Shown here piece after piece: positions 20,894 to 33,970 of a stretch of 64,000 nt of DNA. This DNA comes from Cladopsammia gracilis (lineage: Eukaryota; Cnidaria; Anthozoa; Scleractinia; Dendrophylliidae). Under the pieces are notes generated by a model, which saw only the letters and a list, made by a program, of their open reading frames with translations, searched no databases and was not told the DNA's origin. The position numbers and the translations under genes were made by a program. Where the stretch lies: contig JAJGOT010000309.1 in assembly GCA_022457155.1 (NCBI GenBank), positions 983,796 to 1,047,795 on the forward strand, written 5' to 3'. Positions within the stretch are counted from its first letter, which is position 1. Every line of letters begins with the position of its first letter.

Positions 20894-21302
20894 TTACGGT
20901 GGCTAATTTACCTTATCGACTCAGTCGATAAAACCAAATTCTTGTGCTTCACCCCCACCGACGCAGCACCACAGTTTCTCTAGAAACTAACCCCATTCAA
21001 TGACCCGAGTGTCAACAACAACAACTGCAGCAAGTGTAGTTGAATCCCAATAACCCGAAGTGTCAACAACAACAACTGCAGCACGTGTAGTTGAATCCCA
21101 ATAACCCGAGTGTCAACAACAACAACTGCAGCACGTGTAGTTGAATCCCAATAACCCGAAGTGTCAACAACAACAACTGCAGCACGTGTAGTTGAATCCC
21201 AATAACCCGAAGTGTCAACAACAACAACTGCAGCAACAATCTGAGAAATGGCTGAAAATTGCATGCTCCAGTTTGTAAAACAAAGACACTCAAGAACGGC
21301 TT

Positions 21303-21452
21303 TATTTATTTATTTATTTATTTATTTTTATTTATTTAATTGCACATATACATAGGTAGCATTGGTAGACGCAGCGGTTGTTTTTATCTCAGTCCTAAAT
21401 ATCCTAGTTAGTTTGATTTGTACATGTGCATGTGTAGATAATTAATATTATT

Positions 21453-21499
<47 letters not shown>

Positions 21500-21895
21500 G
21501 TCTGTCAGGATAAACACATAACTGCGCATGCTCAGTTGATTTATGGGAAGGAATGGAATAGAGTAAAGCAGTGTTTTAGTACGAGTCAGCGAGAGTTTGA
21601 GCTGCAAGAAATTCAAGTTATCGCCTAGCCTGAGATTCTACAGTAGCATAATTTAATACACAAGAAATATTATATTCACTTTCAAATTTACTTTTAATTT
21701 TAACTAGAAGGTGGTTAATTATACAGCCTTATAGCACGCGCACTCCAGTTGTAGAATGTTACAGTAGCATCAAGTTAACAAAGTTATCGGAATTCTGGGC
21801 TCACCAGATGGTCAGCGGATACCTCAGAATTCGTGTATGCGTGACTGTAAGCGTATCTTACTGATATAAAAATGAAGCAAAAACGATTCGAACGA

Positions 21896-21926
<31 letters not shown>

Positions 21927-21942
21927 TATTATTATTATTTGC
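21303..21942. repeat. Simple repeats (TTTA)n, (TATC)n, (TTA)n
   Basis: Arrays at about 21303-21337, 21458-21506 and 21896-21942. No gene between them. Confidence 0.85.
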
Positions 21943-22122
21943 AGAGACGACATTTTACTCTTTAAAGCGGACAAAATCAAAACTCTACAAAAATTTAACA
22001 TTTCATTTTTTGTAAATACAAAAAAAAAACAGCGTAGCTTTTAAAGGGTTCTTACACTGTGTCCTTCCAAATGAAGGACACCAAATATTCATTGAGAAAC
22101 CAGGAGTTCGTAATGCCTAGAT

Positions 22123-22735
22123 TTAAGGACGTTCGCGCAAAAATCTTCTAACGTTGATCTTTTTTATAAAACTTTTGCTGCAGCTAGGTTGTGAGTTGTT
22201 CGTGTCAGAAATGCAAAAAAAATGAGGGGGTCACCGACTTCGTTTCCGAGATAAGATATCTGAAAGGCGACTCTTATTTTGAAAAATTGGTCTTCCTTAC
22301 GGGGTGAGACCCCAATGTCTGTTAGTCTAAAAATATTGCAAATAAATCTCTAAAATGCAACTTTCTTTCTCAAATTTTATGCGAGTAGGTCTGTTCAGCA
22401 AATTCATTCAACTGGTGACGTTTTTCAAAGTAAATTTAATCTTTAAACAACAGCATTTGCAAACTCTGACAGCCGCAAATTGACTGGATTCGATAGAAAA
22501 ATGGAAAAAAAAAATTAAACTTCCTCCATTGACTTATTGTCCATTTTTTCACAATCTGTCGAGAAGTGGCAAAGAAAATTATCTATCTAAAAAAAATTAA
22601 AGTTCACCGACCATCCAAGCGAGTTAAATCTAAGCAAAGTTAAGGCAACGGCTACCAGTCCTTCATGCATGCGCTCATGCATTGCGTGCGCGCGCAGTAA
22701 GGATGCGCATAAACAATTAGCGCGAACGTCCTTAA
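22123..22735. mobile_element. 613-bp TIR element (TTAAGGACGTTCGCGC ends)
   Basis: Perfect 16-bp inverted ends TTAAGGACGTTCGCGC and GCGCGAACGTCCTTAA. No coding capacity inside, so non-autonomous. The first bases could be a TTA/TA target duplication. Confidence 0.8.
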
Positions 22736-22904
22736 TAAGCTAATTCGGAGTTCTAAAAAACATGTGCGCACGTCGGGATAAAAACAAGCATTAATCAAAA
22801 AATACAATAGAATTCAAATTCAACTATTTTAAATAACAAAAGAAGAGAATAATCTCGGGATAAAAACGCATGCCCACTGAACCTATTCTTCAAGCTCCGA
22901 AATC

Positions 22905-23285
22905 GCTTATACGATAACACATGGCAAACATTCCATTAGATACATTGGCCCTAAGTTATGGAGTCTACTGCCTAAAAATATGAGACCTTCCTGCATTATC
23001 TGTATTTAGGCAGCGTATCAGAAAGCCAGATTTAAATTCCTTACTGGCCGATACTCATTTTATGTAGTACATGATAGACATTTTAGTATTTTATTAAGCT
23101 TATATACATTTATAAATATATAGTCACCCGGGTCTCTATTTAATAATCATAGATAGTCATTTGAAATAGTTTTTTTATTAATTCTAGTTGTAACATTATT
23201 TAATTCATAGTGTCCCCATTTGGTGGTTCTTTACTGCCATTTTAGTTTGACAATCAAGTAAAGGTATTGATTTTATTTGATTTGA
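22905..23285 (+). mobile_element. LINE 3' remnant (CR1-like)
   Basis: Decayed ORF2 end: RYIGPKLWSLLPKNMR, then a frameshift, then PALSVFRQRIRKPDLNSLL. A 3' UTR and a TTGATTTTATTTGATTTG tail follow, the latter ending about 70 bp before the LGR stop codon on the other strand. Confidence 0.6.
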
Positions 23286-23359
23286 AAAGCTGGACTTTAA
23301 TTACGTGTGAAAGGTTTCAGTCACGTGATTTGTTTCCACAAAATATGTCAGTAGAGATT

Positions 23360-26300
23360 CTATTTGCCACGTACTGCTGTCATTTCAATATCTCTTGTCG
23401 AGTCGACTTCTGACTGATAACTTGCATTTGGCGGCTGAACTGCATTGGGACGCACAACACGATTTTTCATTCGTACGACTTGACTTATTTCAACATCTCT
23501 TGTCCTTCCATTGACTGCTGAATGGTAACTTAAATTTGGCGGCCGTACTGCATTGGGATGCATAATACGATCATACTTTTGTTTGATCACAAATCGAAAT
23601 CTTCTGTCTCTAAATGCATAAAGCAGGGGATTGAGAAACGAATTTATGCTTAAACAAAGAGTCGTAAATGAACCCACCAGAATTTCCCTGGTGGACAAAG
23701 AAATGCTCTTAAAACTTTTACCGGCAAATAACCACAGAAGACCAATAAAAACTGGAAGAAGAAAGAAAACTAAATTGCTAACAACCAAGATTAAAATCTT
23801 CTTGGCAATCCTTCCATCTCTTTTAATACCCATCTGATTTCCCGATTTCTTAACGAAAAGGAAAATATGAGCATACATAGGAAGCGTGATTGTGTATAAG
23901 AGAAATGCCAGGGCTACAAGGCCAGCACTGTAGGCAAATGACATCATTCCCTTATTAGGCTGTATAGGGAGGCAAAAGGTTGTACTGGTATATGTGCCCA
24001 TGCCGAGAAAAGGAAGTGAAGCCACCATCACTGTAACTATCCAGGAGACAAGCACACTGTACATGCAAGATTTCGATTTAAACGAAACCTCTGGTCTCAT
24101 GGAGAAAATTATTGCGATGTATCGCTCGGTTGTCAGCAGTACTGACGACAAGACAGCGGCCATTTGTCCACAACACCACAGAAATCCAAATAAAGGGCAA
24201 AGGCGATTCATCCTTCCATGGAAACTTTGATAAGACAATGCATGACGTGAAGACGTTATGGAAAGTGTATATACGCCGACAAGGGAGTCGCTCACAGCCA
24301 AATTCGCTACCAGAAGCATCGAGGGGACTTTTCTGAGGGTTTTTGATGTGAGTGTTGATGTAAATACCACGATGTTAAATATAATTATCAATGGTGCCAA
24401 AACATACTCTATATATAAAACACTGTTGGCGCTTTCCCAGCATTGATGCATAGGGGTAATTGTTACCTCGGAGTCAAAGCACTGTATATTGTCCAGTATA
24501 CACATGGGTAGGAACCCATAAGTAGCAAATGTGCGTGACACATGACCAACCACGTATCGATGACCACGACAGTGTAAAGGCGGGTATATGTCATAAGTTC
24601 CGTTTTTCATCTGCGTGACGTTGGGGTGAGTTTCATTCTTTAACAAGATACAGTTGGTACAAGCGTGACTCCATGTCACGTCAGTAATATTTTGAAGTCT
24701 TGGTGATTGAAGAATGTGCTCTGGTGGTATAAAAGTGTTCTGAGTAACGACTGAAATTGCTTCCAGCGAAGGCACTTCACGAGAAAGATTTCCCTTCCAG
24801 ATTTTTAGGTATTTAATCTTGACCTCCCTTTGAAATGAAGCACAGAAATCAAGAATATTAATTAGGATTTAATTTGTTTTCTTTTTTTAAGTTTAAACAT
24901 AAACTCCTTTGCTGTTGCATACAAACCGTACCTTCATCCCCAAGGGGGAAGGGGTACAAAAAATGTTTGGTGTGGGTGTACGGCCCACATATTGAAACCC
25001 AAACCCATTTTCAGCAGACCTAACCATTTAAACTTTCCTCTTTCGCTATATCCCTGTTCAGACCAAAACCGGCTGCATAGTGGAGTATACCCAACCTAAC
25101 CCAGAGTTAATGAAGTTAATGAAAGAAATAACAGTAAGAAATGACAAAAAGTTGCTCCTACTAGAGATTTGCACAAGGAGGCACAAGGCACGCACTTTTA
25201 GAGTATTGTTTACAAATTACGCATAGGCAGCATGGTTTTTCTTTATAAAATGTCCCATCATTTGGGCGCGCTCAACTTCGCTAAGTGTAGTATTAAAATA
25301 CTTACAGGTATTTTAAATTTGAAAACTGGACGAACGATTCTTTTGGAATGATGGTTATGTTGTCATCAATGACTGTCCTACGGATCAAAGGAAATTATGT
25401 ATAGCAGTTGTGTAATGTCATAAATATGTTTTATCATCTTTGATGCTTTATGCAAGTCATTGACCCTTGGGTACATTCGATACTTTTCAGGGACTTCATA
25501 GTGTCAGTGAACTGCTGGACTGATGAACTGCTGGACTGGTGATCGTGAACTGCTACACTGCAATCCTTTTAGCAAATACTTTCCTTTCCTCAGGGGCATC
25601 CAACAAACAATCTTTGGTAAAATGCATTATTTTACTCAAATAAAGTAAAATAAATTATATAAAAGCATTTCCAGGTGTTCTTCTACGTTGATGGGAAAAA
25701 TATGTCTGTTTCTCTTTCCCATAGGGGAAATTCCCAGCCAGCTGGAAAAAGAAATGTCTGTTTCCCAGCCAACAATCGTGTTTAAAAATGAATAAATAAA
25801 AGAACAATAAAAATAAGTACCAAAAGGGGCTTGGGAACTAATGAAACATTAATAGCAACCTATTTGAAGCTTTTGTGTTTATTGTTTTGCTCGAACTTAA
25901 ACCTGTTCGGGTCCAGTCTCTAAGTACTGCGTAAATTTGTTTCTGCGAAACTGAACCCTTTTAAGCCGCAAAGTGTCCAACATCACTAAACTTCTCCTCG
26001 TAAAATCCATACATAATCAAGAGAAAAGGTCAAGAGAATTAATGCAGTTTGTTCTTGCGACTCCTTTCTCAAGTCAGCCAGCGCAAAAATTGTAATTACA
26101 ATAAATTGATATACAGAATATTTTGCCAGCCAGCAAGAATTCCGCTGGGGAACAGATAAAGTGAGGAACAGATTCGTTGGGTGCCCCTGTTTCCTGTTAG
26201 CTGGAACAAAAATCGGAAAACAAACATCAATCCCATACCTTTTTTTGTTCGCCCTATCTCCAAAGTGATATAAAACGGGCACGTAAAAAAGACTTTCGGG

Positions 26301-27008
26301 TCGTTAGGAGTCCGACGGCTATGCCATGCTGGTTAGTCCAAACAAGGACGAAACAGCTGTCCATGGCTGCCACTGCCGGGGTGATATGACTGTGCGCATG
26401 CGTAAGGTATTACCCATACCGCGGAGATGTTTCGTGTGACCTATTGCTTTCAGATGGTTTATTTTGATATAATTCCGTTGCACGTTCGTCAATCCCAGGT
26501 TCTGGTGCAATCCAATTGATTCACATCCGAGCATGAATCGTTTGTTTATCCCCTCAATGGGAAGGCATACAAAATATTTCATTACAATCCCTATTTAGAT
26601 TGGCTAAAAGGAAAACAACTTGGCTTTTTAATTTTAAAATTTGTTGAGTAAACTAATGGAAAGAGCACCTGGGATTGATTGACAATTTGAGAAAGATGAG
26701 ACCTTCTGGCAAGATATGATCACAGCTATATGAAATGGCACATTTTAATGGAAGAGTCCAGGCTTCTCAGCGTGTAAAAGTAAAATGAAGTTGTTGTTAA
26801 CTTACAATGCGATTATCAGCCTTGGGTTCTTTATGAAACTTCTCAGGTCATTTTTCAAATCTTTTGTGCGACAAGTGACCGTGACGTTATTCACTTGATC
26901 ATGCGAACAATTGCACACTGGCGTGACACATATCTCCTTGACGGATGTTGAAAGAGAATGTGTAAGAAAGCCACTGACGAAAAGTGACGCAATGAAAAGT
27001 CTATCCAT
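23360..27008 (-). CDS. LGR-type leucine-rich-repeat GPCR with short ectodomain
   Basis: Three coding exons: 26806-27008, 25306-25377 and 23360-24827, all joined in phase 2 at leucine codons; donors GTAAGT, acceptors AG. A CAG acceptor four bases before the ATG implies a 5'-UTR intron. The product is about 580 residues. Order: signal peptide; cysteine-rich LRR N-cap (CVTPVCNC); a 24-residue LRR on its own 72-nt exon (NITIIPKESF), as in LGR genes; a cap and hinge with CTNC and several N-glycosylation sites; seven TM segments from about residue 228. ERY (326-328), SICLP-like FCLP in ECL2, DGRIAKK in TM6 and NPLLY (491-495) match the glycoprotein-hormone/relaxin receptor (LGR) family. Only two to three repeats are encoded against about 9-17 in known LGRs. 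The C-tail carries a duplicated block. Ligand unknown. Confidence 0.85.
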
Positions 27009-27012
27009 GTAC

Positions 27013-30000
27013 CTGCAAGAAAGGTAAAGTTGTAATCAAAACTTTGAAACTTGAGTAAAAAAGAGAGACACCTCGACTATCGACTGGTGAGATTTGCTTA
27101 ATCTGTGACAAAAATCTGCATTAGCAGAAAATGTTTGGGCGCTTAAGCTGTCAACAAGTAAGATAACAGGTGCTCTGAGAAAACAAAAGGATTCAATTTC
27201 TAAATATTTATTAGAAAATGAATACATCTTCTGCCTGAGGCGAGACGAGACAAAAGACTTGTTCGCACATAACTGTCTCCCTGGACTAGCTTATGAGATA
27301 GCTAAATATGTGTTATACCTTAATTAACAAAACAGATAATCATCAAGTGTCGTTACTTTTCCCAGATATGTTGCCTTGAATGTGTTAATCGTGAATACCG
27401 AATTTCTTTTATTGCCACTCATCATTATCGAGGGTACTATTTTTTTTATCTAGTCTAGCGGTGGACACAAAAAATTACAAATTTGTTTACTGTTAAGATT
27501 AAATAAATAAATAAAAAATATCAATATGCCGAAATTTTGAATAGGGAAATTTTAAACTAGCGCGTTACCATTTCGAAATTGTTTTACTTCTGATATGTAA
27601 CTATATCGAAGATCTATAGTCCATGGATTTAACAAGTGAACGCTTCGCTCTGGCTCTCCATCCCTTTTTCCTTTGGAAAAAGAAAAATATAGTTGTTCTG
27701 AGGTTTGTAACTAAACCCGCTCTTGTGGGCAGACGATAATGTTTTGTTTTTCTCGGCTTTGTTTCCCATTTGTTTTTCACCGAGAGATTACAAAAACCTT
27801 CAGAAATTACCAGGTTCTCACATACGACTAGGCATATTGAATTTACCGCCAATGTTGGTTTTGGGATGCCCAAGCTAAGAGGGCAAGATCAATATGGCTG
27901 CCTATTGCTAATGAAATGTAATCCCAACTCAATATGGTGTCCTAGCTTCTATAGAAGCTTCCCGTCTTCAGATGGCTGAAAAAACACACATCGACTTCGA
28001 GTATCTCACCCAAATAGTGTAGTTACCATTACAATATACGCTGTGAACGAGAAGAATACTGATTAATGAGAGTAGCTAGCAACTGTGTTGATTTTTCTAA
28101 TGCTGTGCAAGGTGGCGAAAAAAAATAGCTAGTGAACGTTTTACGCCAAGTCATGCTAAGTACCTTACCTGTTTAACAAATAATTTCAGACTGAATACAG
28201 ACGCATAAAAACATATTTAGCAGTAATAATGAGTCGACATGTCTTTGAGGCAAGGAATTATGACAATTGCTAAAATACGTTTGACACATATTCGGAATTA
28301 ACATGCAGGTTAGACGGTGCTTTATATTGACAGTAACGTGACAACCATTGCTAACAGTTACCTTGACCGGATTGGTGCAATTTAATTAGAATGGGATGGT
28401 GTTTTTTTCATAACAAACAGGTTTGTTTTTAACAATATAACGGCTTTTTTAACAGAGACATACAGTTTTTTCTTCATATAAAATTGTGAAATCTAAATCA
28501 GCGCTAATCTTGTAGTCTTACAAATTCCGGTAAAAGCCAATATTATTTTAGATAATTTGATATTTTTTTCGGACTCCATCTCTTTTCAGTAACGTGACAC
28601 CAGCGTGTGGTCACCAGGATTCCAATTATTCTTGATAATAAGTTTATGAATATATTAAGTGTAATGGCACAGAACTAGCGAAGTAAATATATTAAATAAA
28701 TCATATAGAATCTTATTCAAGAAATACCACCGCACCTTATTTTATCTGCTAATTTTGTTCTTCCAAACGCCTCTGCGCCCAGTTTTGCGTAAACTACCTT
28801 TGTTTCAGAATCTCGGGGGAACATAATCAGTCAACAAGAAAATGGAAAAATAAACCGTTAGCTAAAAGTAAATAAATCAGAAATAAACATGCCAACCACG
28901 TTGCATAAATAATGCTTATTTTACTCCAGGAGTTAAATTCATAAAATGTTCTTATTCTTCTGTCCATCAAAATTATACTGATGGGATTTATTGTTCAACA
29001 TGTAATTCAGGCGGCTGTGTAAATTCCACTAAAAATGGGAAACAAAAAGTATTCAAATCATGTTTATGCCAGCACTAAAGTTGCAATTTTATGAAATGTT
29101 AAATTGGATATTTCTCTGTTTGTTCAACCGATTGAATTTGGCTCAGTTTCATTTATTCTGCTAAAAACACAATATAAATACGATAAAGGGGTTCTTTGGT
29201 GACGTCATATATATTTGTGCAGCTTGGCATGCGTACAACGATGTCACAACTGTTTGCTAATTTGAAAATTTAAAGCTCTAATTTTTGCAGAACAAATGGG
29301 TGTTATTCAGTATTTCTGTCATTTATGCCAAATAGGAAAATCCATCATATTATTCATGTGAGCTAAAATTGTCTTTTTACTAAACAAGAACGGATATTTT
29401 ATTATATGCCATGTCTACAGTCAAAACGATGCATTATTTATCATTTAGTCTAAAACGACTAATGCTGATTTTAACACAATAAGCAACTTGAAACATTAAT
29501 AGCACCGACAAGACAATAAACATTTTATACAAACCGCAAAAGTGAATGCAAAGATTTTTCGACAAGGCTTGTGACTTGCAGGTATTTCAGTATTGACATA
29601 ACTCATTCATTCAAAACAATTTCAAACGCTTTGCTTTCGGATAAACATACTGATTTAATTTTCCGGAGCATAAATGATCGATAGAAGCTGCCAGATTGTG
29701 ACAAATGTGAGAGGAGCGAGCCGGAATAAGTTAAATATCCGTCAAGGCTTTCTTAAAACATCAATTGATTAACCGGAAGACTGACTAAAGATCACGCACG
29801 GCAAACGAGTATTTTGGTGGAATAGCCGTTTGTGAGGCAGTTATTAATGCTTTAGATATGATTTGTTTGTTACGTAAAAGGTAGAGTTCAGTTCCTTAAA
29901 AAATATGTTAGCTTTCGTTATGATAACTGAATGGAAAGTTATTAGATACCTTTTTATTGCAGGGATAAAATTGTCGAATATGGGAACGAAAATACTGACT

Positions 30001-32500
30001 ACCTAGGATTTTCGGAAAGACACAGCAATTATTTGCAGATATAGTTAGCCGAGGCTAAGAAAGAGTAGCTATTCTTGTTCTTTTTCGACGCTATCAAAAT
30101 TAAAACTTATTAAAAAACCTTTAGAAAAATTTACTAGTTTCGTCCACGCAGAACTCTTCAGAATAAAATAAAATACTAAACTTTCTACATATATACATGT
30201 GAAATGTAATTTACATATGTGAAAAGCATGCTATTCTTTAATATTATAAACCTTATTTCTAGTAGTGTATTGTTCTCGTGGTAAACTTAGTAAATAGGCA
30301 GAGCAATTTTCTTTTTCTTACGTTTTCTGCAAATATTCGGTAGAATTATCTGAAAAGGTCAAACTGCTCTACAAATATCCCCTTAGACCTCAATAGAAAA
30401 TCGACTAAGAGAAAGAAATCTTCCCCGCACTACCCTCTTTTGGTATGAACTCTGTTAACAGGCTTTCAAGCAGATAATTATAACGTTGCGGAATACCAAC
30501 TGTATGTACCATAAAATAAAGAATAAACGTATTGATCGTATTTAAAAGCGCAAAACACAATTACTACGTTACCATTTTAAGGTTGCACACAAATAAACAG
30601 CGCGGACTCTCGGCATCTTCATTTCCCAAAAATGGTTCCTTTGATTGTAGGCTTTCTTGTTGTACGTTTTAACACTTTTGGATTTTTCATAAAATAAACC
30701 AGGACAACACGGTTCAGGGCCCTTAATGCCCGGATGAATTTGTTCACTGAAAGCAGTTTGAATGAGAAAAGACGAAAGAAAATTATCCCATACAAACTCA
30801 GAAGGATATGTAAATGCTATCCCGATCTCCTGATAATGTTACGACGAACATACCTCAGTTTTTCAGTATTAAATTACAAGCAAATAGGCTGGCTTAGCGC
30901 ATCGATTGGAAGGATTTACCAGCTTACCTTTAAAGAGATGATTCCGATTCCAACATATTTTTGCCACAAATAGGGATTTCCTGTATATCCTTGTTTTTAT
31001 AAGGGATATCGGACATCCTTTAAATTTGCATCAGGAAATAAATTCACCGCCCACAGCAGAATTTACTTTCAATATTTTGTTTGATCAAGGACGGCGGTGT
31101 CAAGTTTCCATTTTAGTTTTAATTATATACGTATGTTGCGTCGCCAAAAGCATTATGAGTTTCATTGAAATGAAAGATTACTTTCATGATTAACTTGTTT
31201 TTTTAACATCCTGTAATTTTGTTTCTCTTAAATAAGACACAAACACAAACTTTGGGTTGCCAAATAGACCTCTAGGAAGAGAAAAAATAACAGAAAAGAG
31301 GATGTTTTATTTTGATTTTGGTCGGTTTTTTGGAATAGTATTACCCTATTATCAACATAACAATGGACTGCATATTAAAAAGGAAATATAGTTTTGATGA
31401 GTTTATAGCATTAACGCTGGTTCTCTTTGATATTACTGATATATTATTATATTATTGAATATTCTAAAGAGATGTTGTGAAAATTGCACCTAAGGGCTTC
31501 CGTTTCGGACTACTGTTTCTTGTCTTGCTTTTCTTCCTCAACTAAATACTGAATATGTTTCACTTCCGGTCCAAAAATGACAATTATCAAACGAAGAGCA
31601 CGTGTTACAATGCGGGATATTGTTTACATAACAAGTCAATTGAGACCTTATTGTCTGCTTGATGGAAAAAAAAAAGACATTACTCTACTCTAGCGTTTTT
31701 CAATCCCGTCAACGTACTTGGTCAGTGCTGACCGTCTTATCATCCTTAGTGAAAAAAAAACATGTAAGCATGGCAAAAAGGAACTCTCACAGTTAATATA
31801 AAAACATGAACAGATGTTTGATTGTGCTACTTCCGCATCTTTTACTCAAGCGGCAGCCATTTTGAATAAATGCGGGGTAATAAAGGTCAGAGTTTCCAAT
31901 CGCATGCTGAGCATTTATCGCGTTGAGTATTTGAACGATTTTAGAAATCTTCTCGGTTTCCTAAACTCCTGAATTTCATACCAAACACACTCAAAAACCC
32001 TAACCATTGGGGCCACGCATGTATACCTATATAGATGTAGATAAGCGGAATCGTCGTTACGTTTTTAAGGCAAGCTGCAAAACTGCACGAATATTTTAAT
32101 GTTTAATTATACTATCATGCAAATAAGATGAATCACTTCTAATAAGAGCCTGCTTCTTAAAAAGGAAAACTGTTTGTGGACTTAACAAAAACGCGATAGT
32201 TGAAATCAACTCAACCTTCAACATTCCTTCCGCTTTCCTTACATTCAGTAATAACATAATTATCAAAATGTAAAAAACGTTCTCTGGCTTAAATTATTTG
32301 AAAAAAAAGCGAGCTTTCGGCTACCAATCGGCAGCCTTGACGAACAGTAAAAAAAGGCCGCAGATTGGTAACCGAAAGCTTAGTTTTTCAATTAATTTAA
32401 GAAAGAGTACGTTTTTTGCATTCTAATCATGTTGAACCCTGGTTGCGCGTCCATTTTTACAAGATAATTATTACTGGTAGGGCCTTCCGAAATAGAATTT
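27013..32500. other. Long gene-poor region
   Basis: About 5.5 kb of AT-rich DNA upstream of the LGR gene (its 5'-UTR exon and promoter should be within the first part). No convincing exon on either strand and no strong repeat. Short ORFs at 27601-27979 and 30734-30973 have no recognisable family. An imperfect inverted pair with CTTTCGG...CCGAAAG lies at 32285-32405. Confidence 0.4.
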
Positions 32501-32916
32501 TGAACTGATAAGACGAATGTCGCCAATTAATACTTCATGCACTTGTCAAGTCATTCAGAATTCCTTTGCGAAACCAGAGTGTTTTTCCCCCGGAGCGCTT
32601 TCGCCGAGCATACGCATTGGATCGGCTAAATGCAGGGGTATCGAATGGTCCCTTAAAATTTTCAAGTGCTCGCAAAATGTGGCCTTTGCTCGATTTGCTC
32701 GCAAAATTTAGACCAGTGCTCGCTTGCTCGAGCTCGCAAAATTTTCGCAATTGCTCGCATGCTCGGATTCTCGTTAAAATTCGCTGATTGCTCGAAATTT
32801 CGTAAATCGTGCTTGCTAGGTTTCTTGGTGCAGAAATAAATGTTCTGTCAAATGCCATCAAATATACTATGGAGCAATTGCAAATACCCCGCAAATTAGA
32901 TTCATGTTATGTATAT

Positions 32917-33461
32917 AGCTATTTCAATTAACGTTGTCGGATGAAGGCGTTAAGCCTACCAGACAAGACCGCAAGACAGTATGGGATTCTTTCTATGTAA
33001 GCTACTTTGCAGTTCTTCTAATTTGTTTAGTTTGTCTAACGTAACTGAATTGTCCAGGAGCGTAATTTGTAGGGACGGCTTTCAAGTTCAAATAGAAATT
33101 TGATCATTTGACCTTGTTGTTTTGCAATGAACGGCAAAGAAGGGTACCAAAATGTAAAACGCACGTGCCGAAGCATTGTTTTTGCTAATTAAACATATTG
33201 TTTTGTGCCGTTTTCGCTGCCTCCGCCGTCAAAGCTGCTTAAGCTCCCTAATGCTTTTATCTCCCCACACTGTCAAATAAAGGAACGGTTCGAAGGCAAT
33301 ATGATTCATATCGGTTTCTGTTTCCCTCCTTTAAAAAAAGGAGGCAAACGTCTTTAGTACTGCACTGACAACCGGAATCTAGGATGGTTATTTACAGCTA
33401 CCCAGACTGGCTTGCGGTCTTGGCTTTGAGCTTTCATCCGACAACGTTAATTGAAATAGCT
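32917..33461. mobile_element. 545-bp MITE with perfect 29-bp TIRs
   Basis: Ends AGCTATTTCAATTAACGTTG... and its exact reverse complement at 33433-33461. Flanks GTATAT and GTATGT suggest a short target duplication. Nested within the hAT-like element. Its interior is related to the repeat at 6725-7020. Confidence 0.85.
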
Positions 33462-33788
33462 GTATGTGTCGGAACTCTTTGAAGAACGAGGCATGAAAAA
33501 GAATAGGTACTATTGTTATTCAATGACCGTGTTTTCACGAGCGATTTTTCATGTCGCTGAGCTAGTGACAGTCGGAAATCTCGAGAAAACAGTTGCTTGT
33601 CCAACTTGTTTAAAGTAAAGCGAGTCAGCGAATTTCAATAGAATTCTCATTAAATTTAAGCCACCAATCCAGGTAGCTTAATGGAGTTGGCAATTAATTT
33701 CGGCCAATCACATTTCGCCAGCGTTCAAACAACCGATAAGGACAAGCCAGAGGTGATATAATTTGCATTTGCCGCGAATATTTGAATA

Positions 33789-33970
33789 GACCATTTGCAC
33801 GATGACGTCATTTGACTACTACTACCAGAATCCTTCAGTTTTTTGTTTTGTAGTGCAAATTAGGGCTATTGTTATTTTAACCGCACTGGGATTACAAAAT
33901 TTAAATAAGAAAGGAAAAACGAAATGAATTCTGGTAGTAGTAGTCAAATGACGTCATCGTGCAAATGGCC
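33789..33970. mobile_element. TA-flanked MITE with 42-bp TIRs containing TGACGTCA
   Basis: Inverted arms run from ACCATTTGCACGATGACGTC to the matching reverse complement, over 40 bp with one mismatch, flanked by TA at 33787-33788 and 33971-33972. Each arm carries the TGACGTCA palindrome (CRE-type core). Nested in the hAT-like element. Confidence 0.85.

Larger units (their letters stand above)
19727..20998 (+). mobile_element. 5'-truncated Penelope-like retroelement
   Basis: Bounded by the 11-bp direct repeat AATGACCCGAG (19716-19726 and 20999-21009). The same sequence occurs once per variant satellite unit next to TGTCAAC, so the element split a unit and duplicated its target. It contains the end of the RT/GIY-YIG ORF, a TATATAAAA at about 20810, a hammerhead-like motif and a short tail. 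Confidence 0.82.
18905..21235. repeat. 51-bp satellite array, interrupted twice
   Basis: Units contain TGTCAACAACAACAACTGCA, then CACGTG, CGCGTG or AAGTG, then TAGTTGAATCCCAATAACCC. Blocks lie at 18905-19109, 19417-19726 and 20999-21235. The gaps are 19110-19416 (a dispersed repeat sharing TTTCGCTTGTTATATATTCA with 18840) and a Penelope-like element. Many units carry the CACGTG palindrome, an E-box core. Confidence 0.9.

Noticed and set aside
26319..26582. Minus-strand ORF in the LGR intron as an extra exon
   Set aside because: No LRR pattern, no fitting splice phase; reads like decayed repeat DNA.
32285..32405. Fifth hammerhead (GGCU...AGCC-GAAA arrangement)
   Set aside because: A GAAA after a possible stem II is present, but no CUGANGA-like box precedes the stem.
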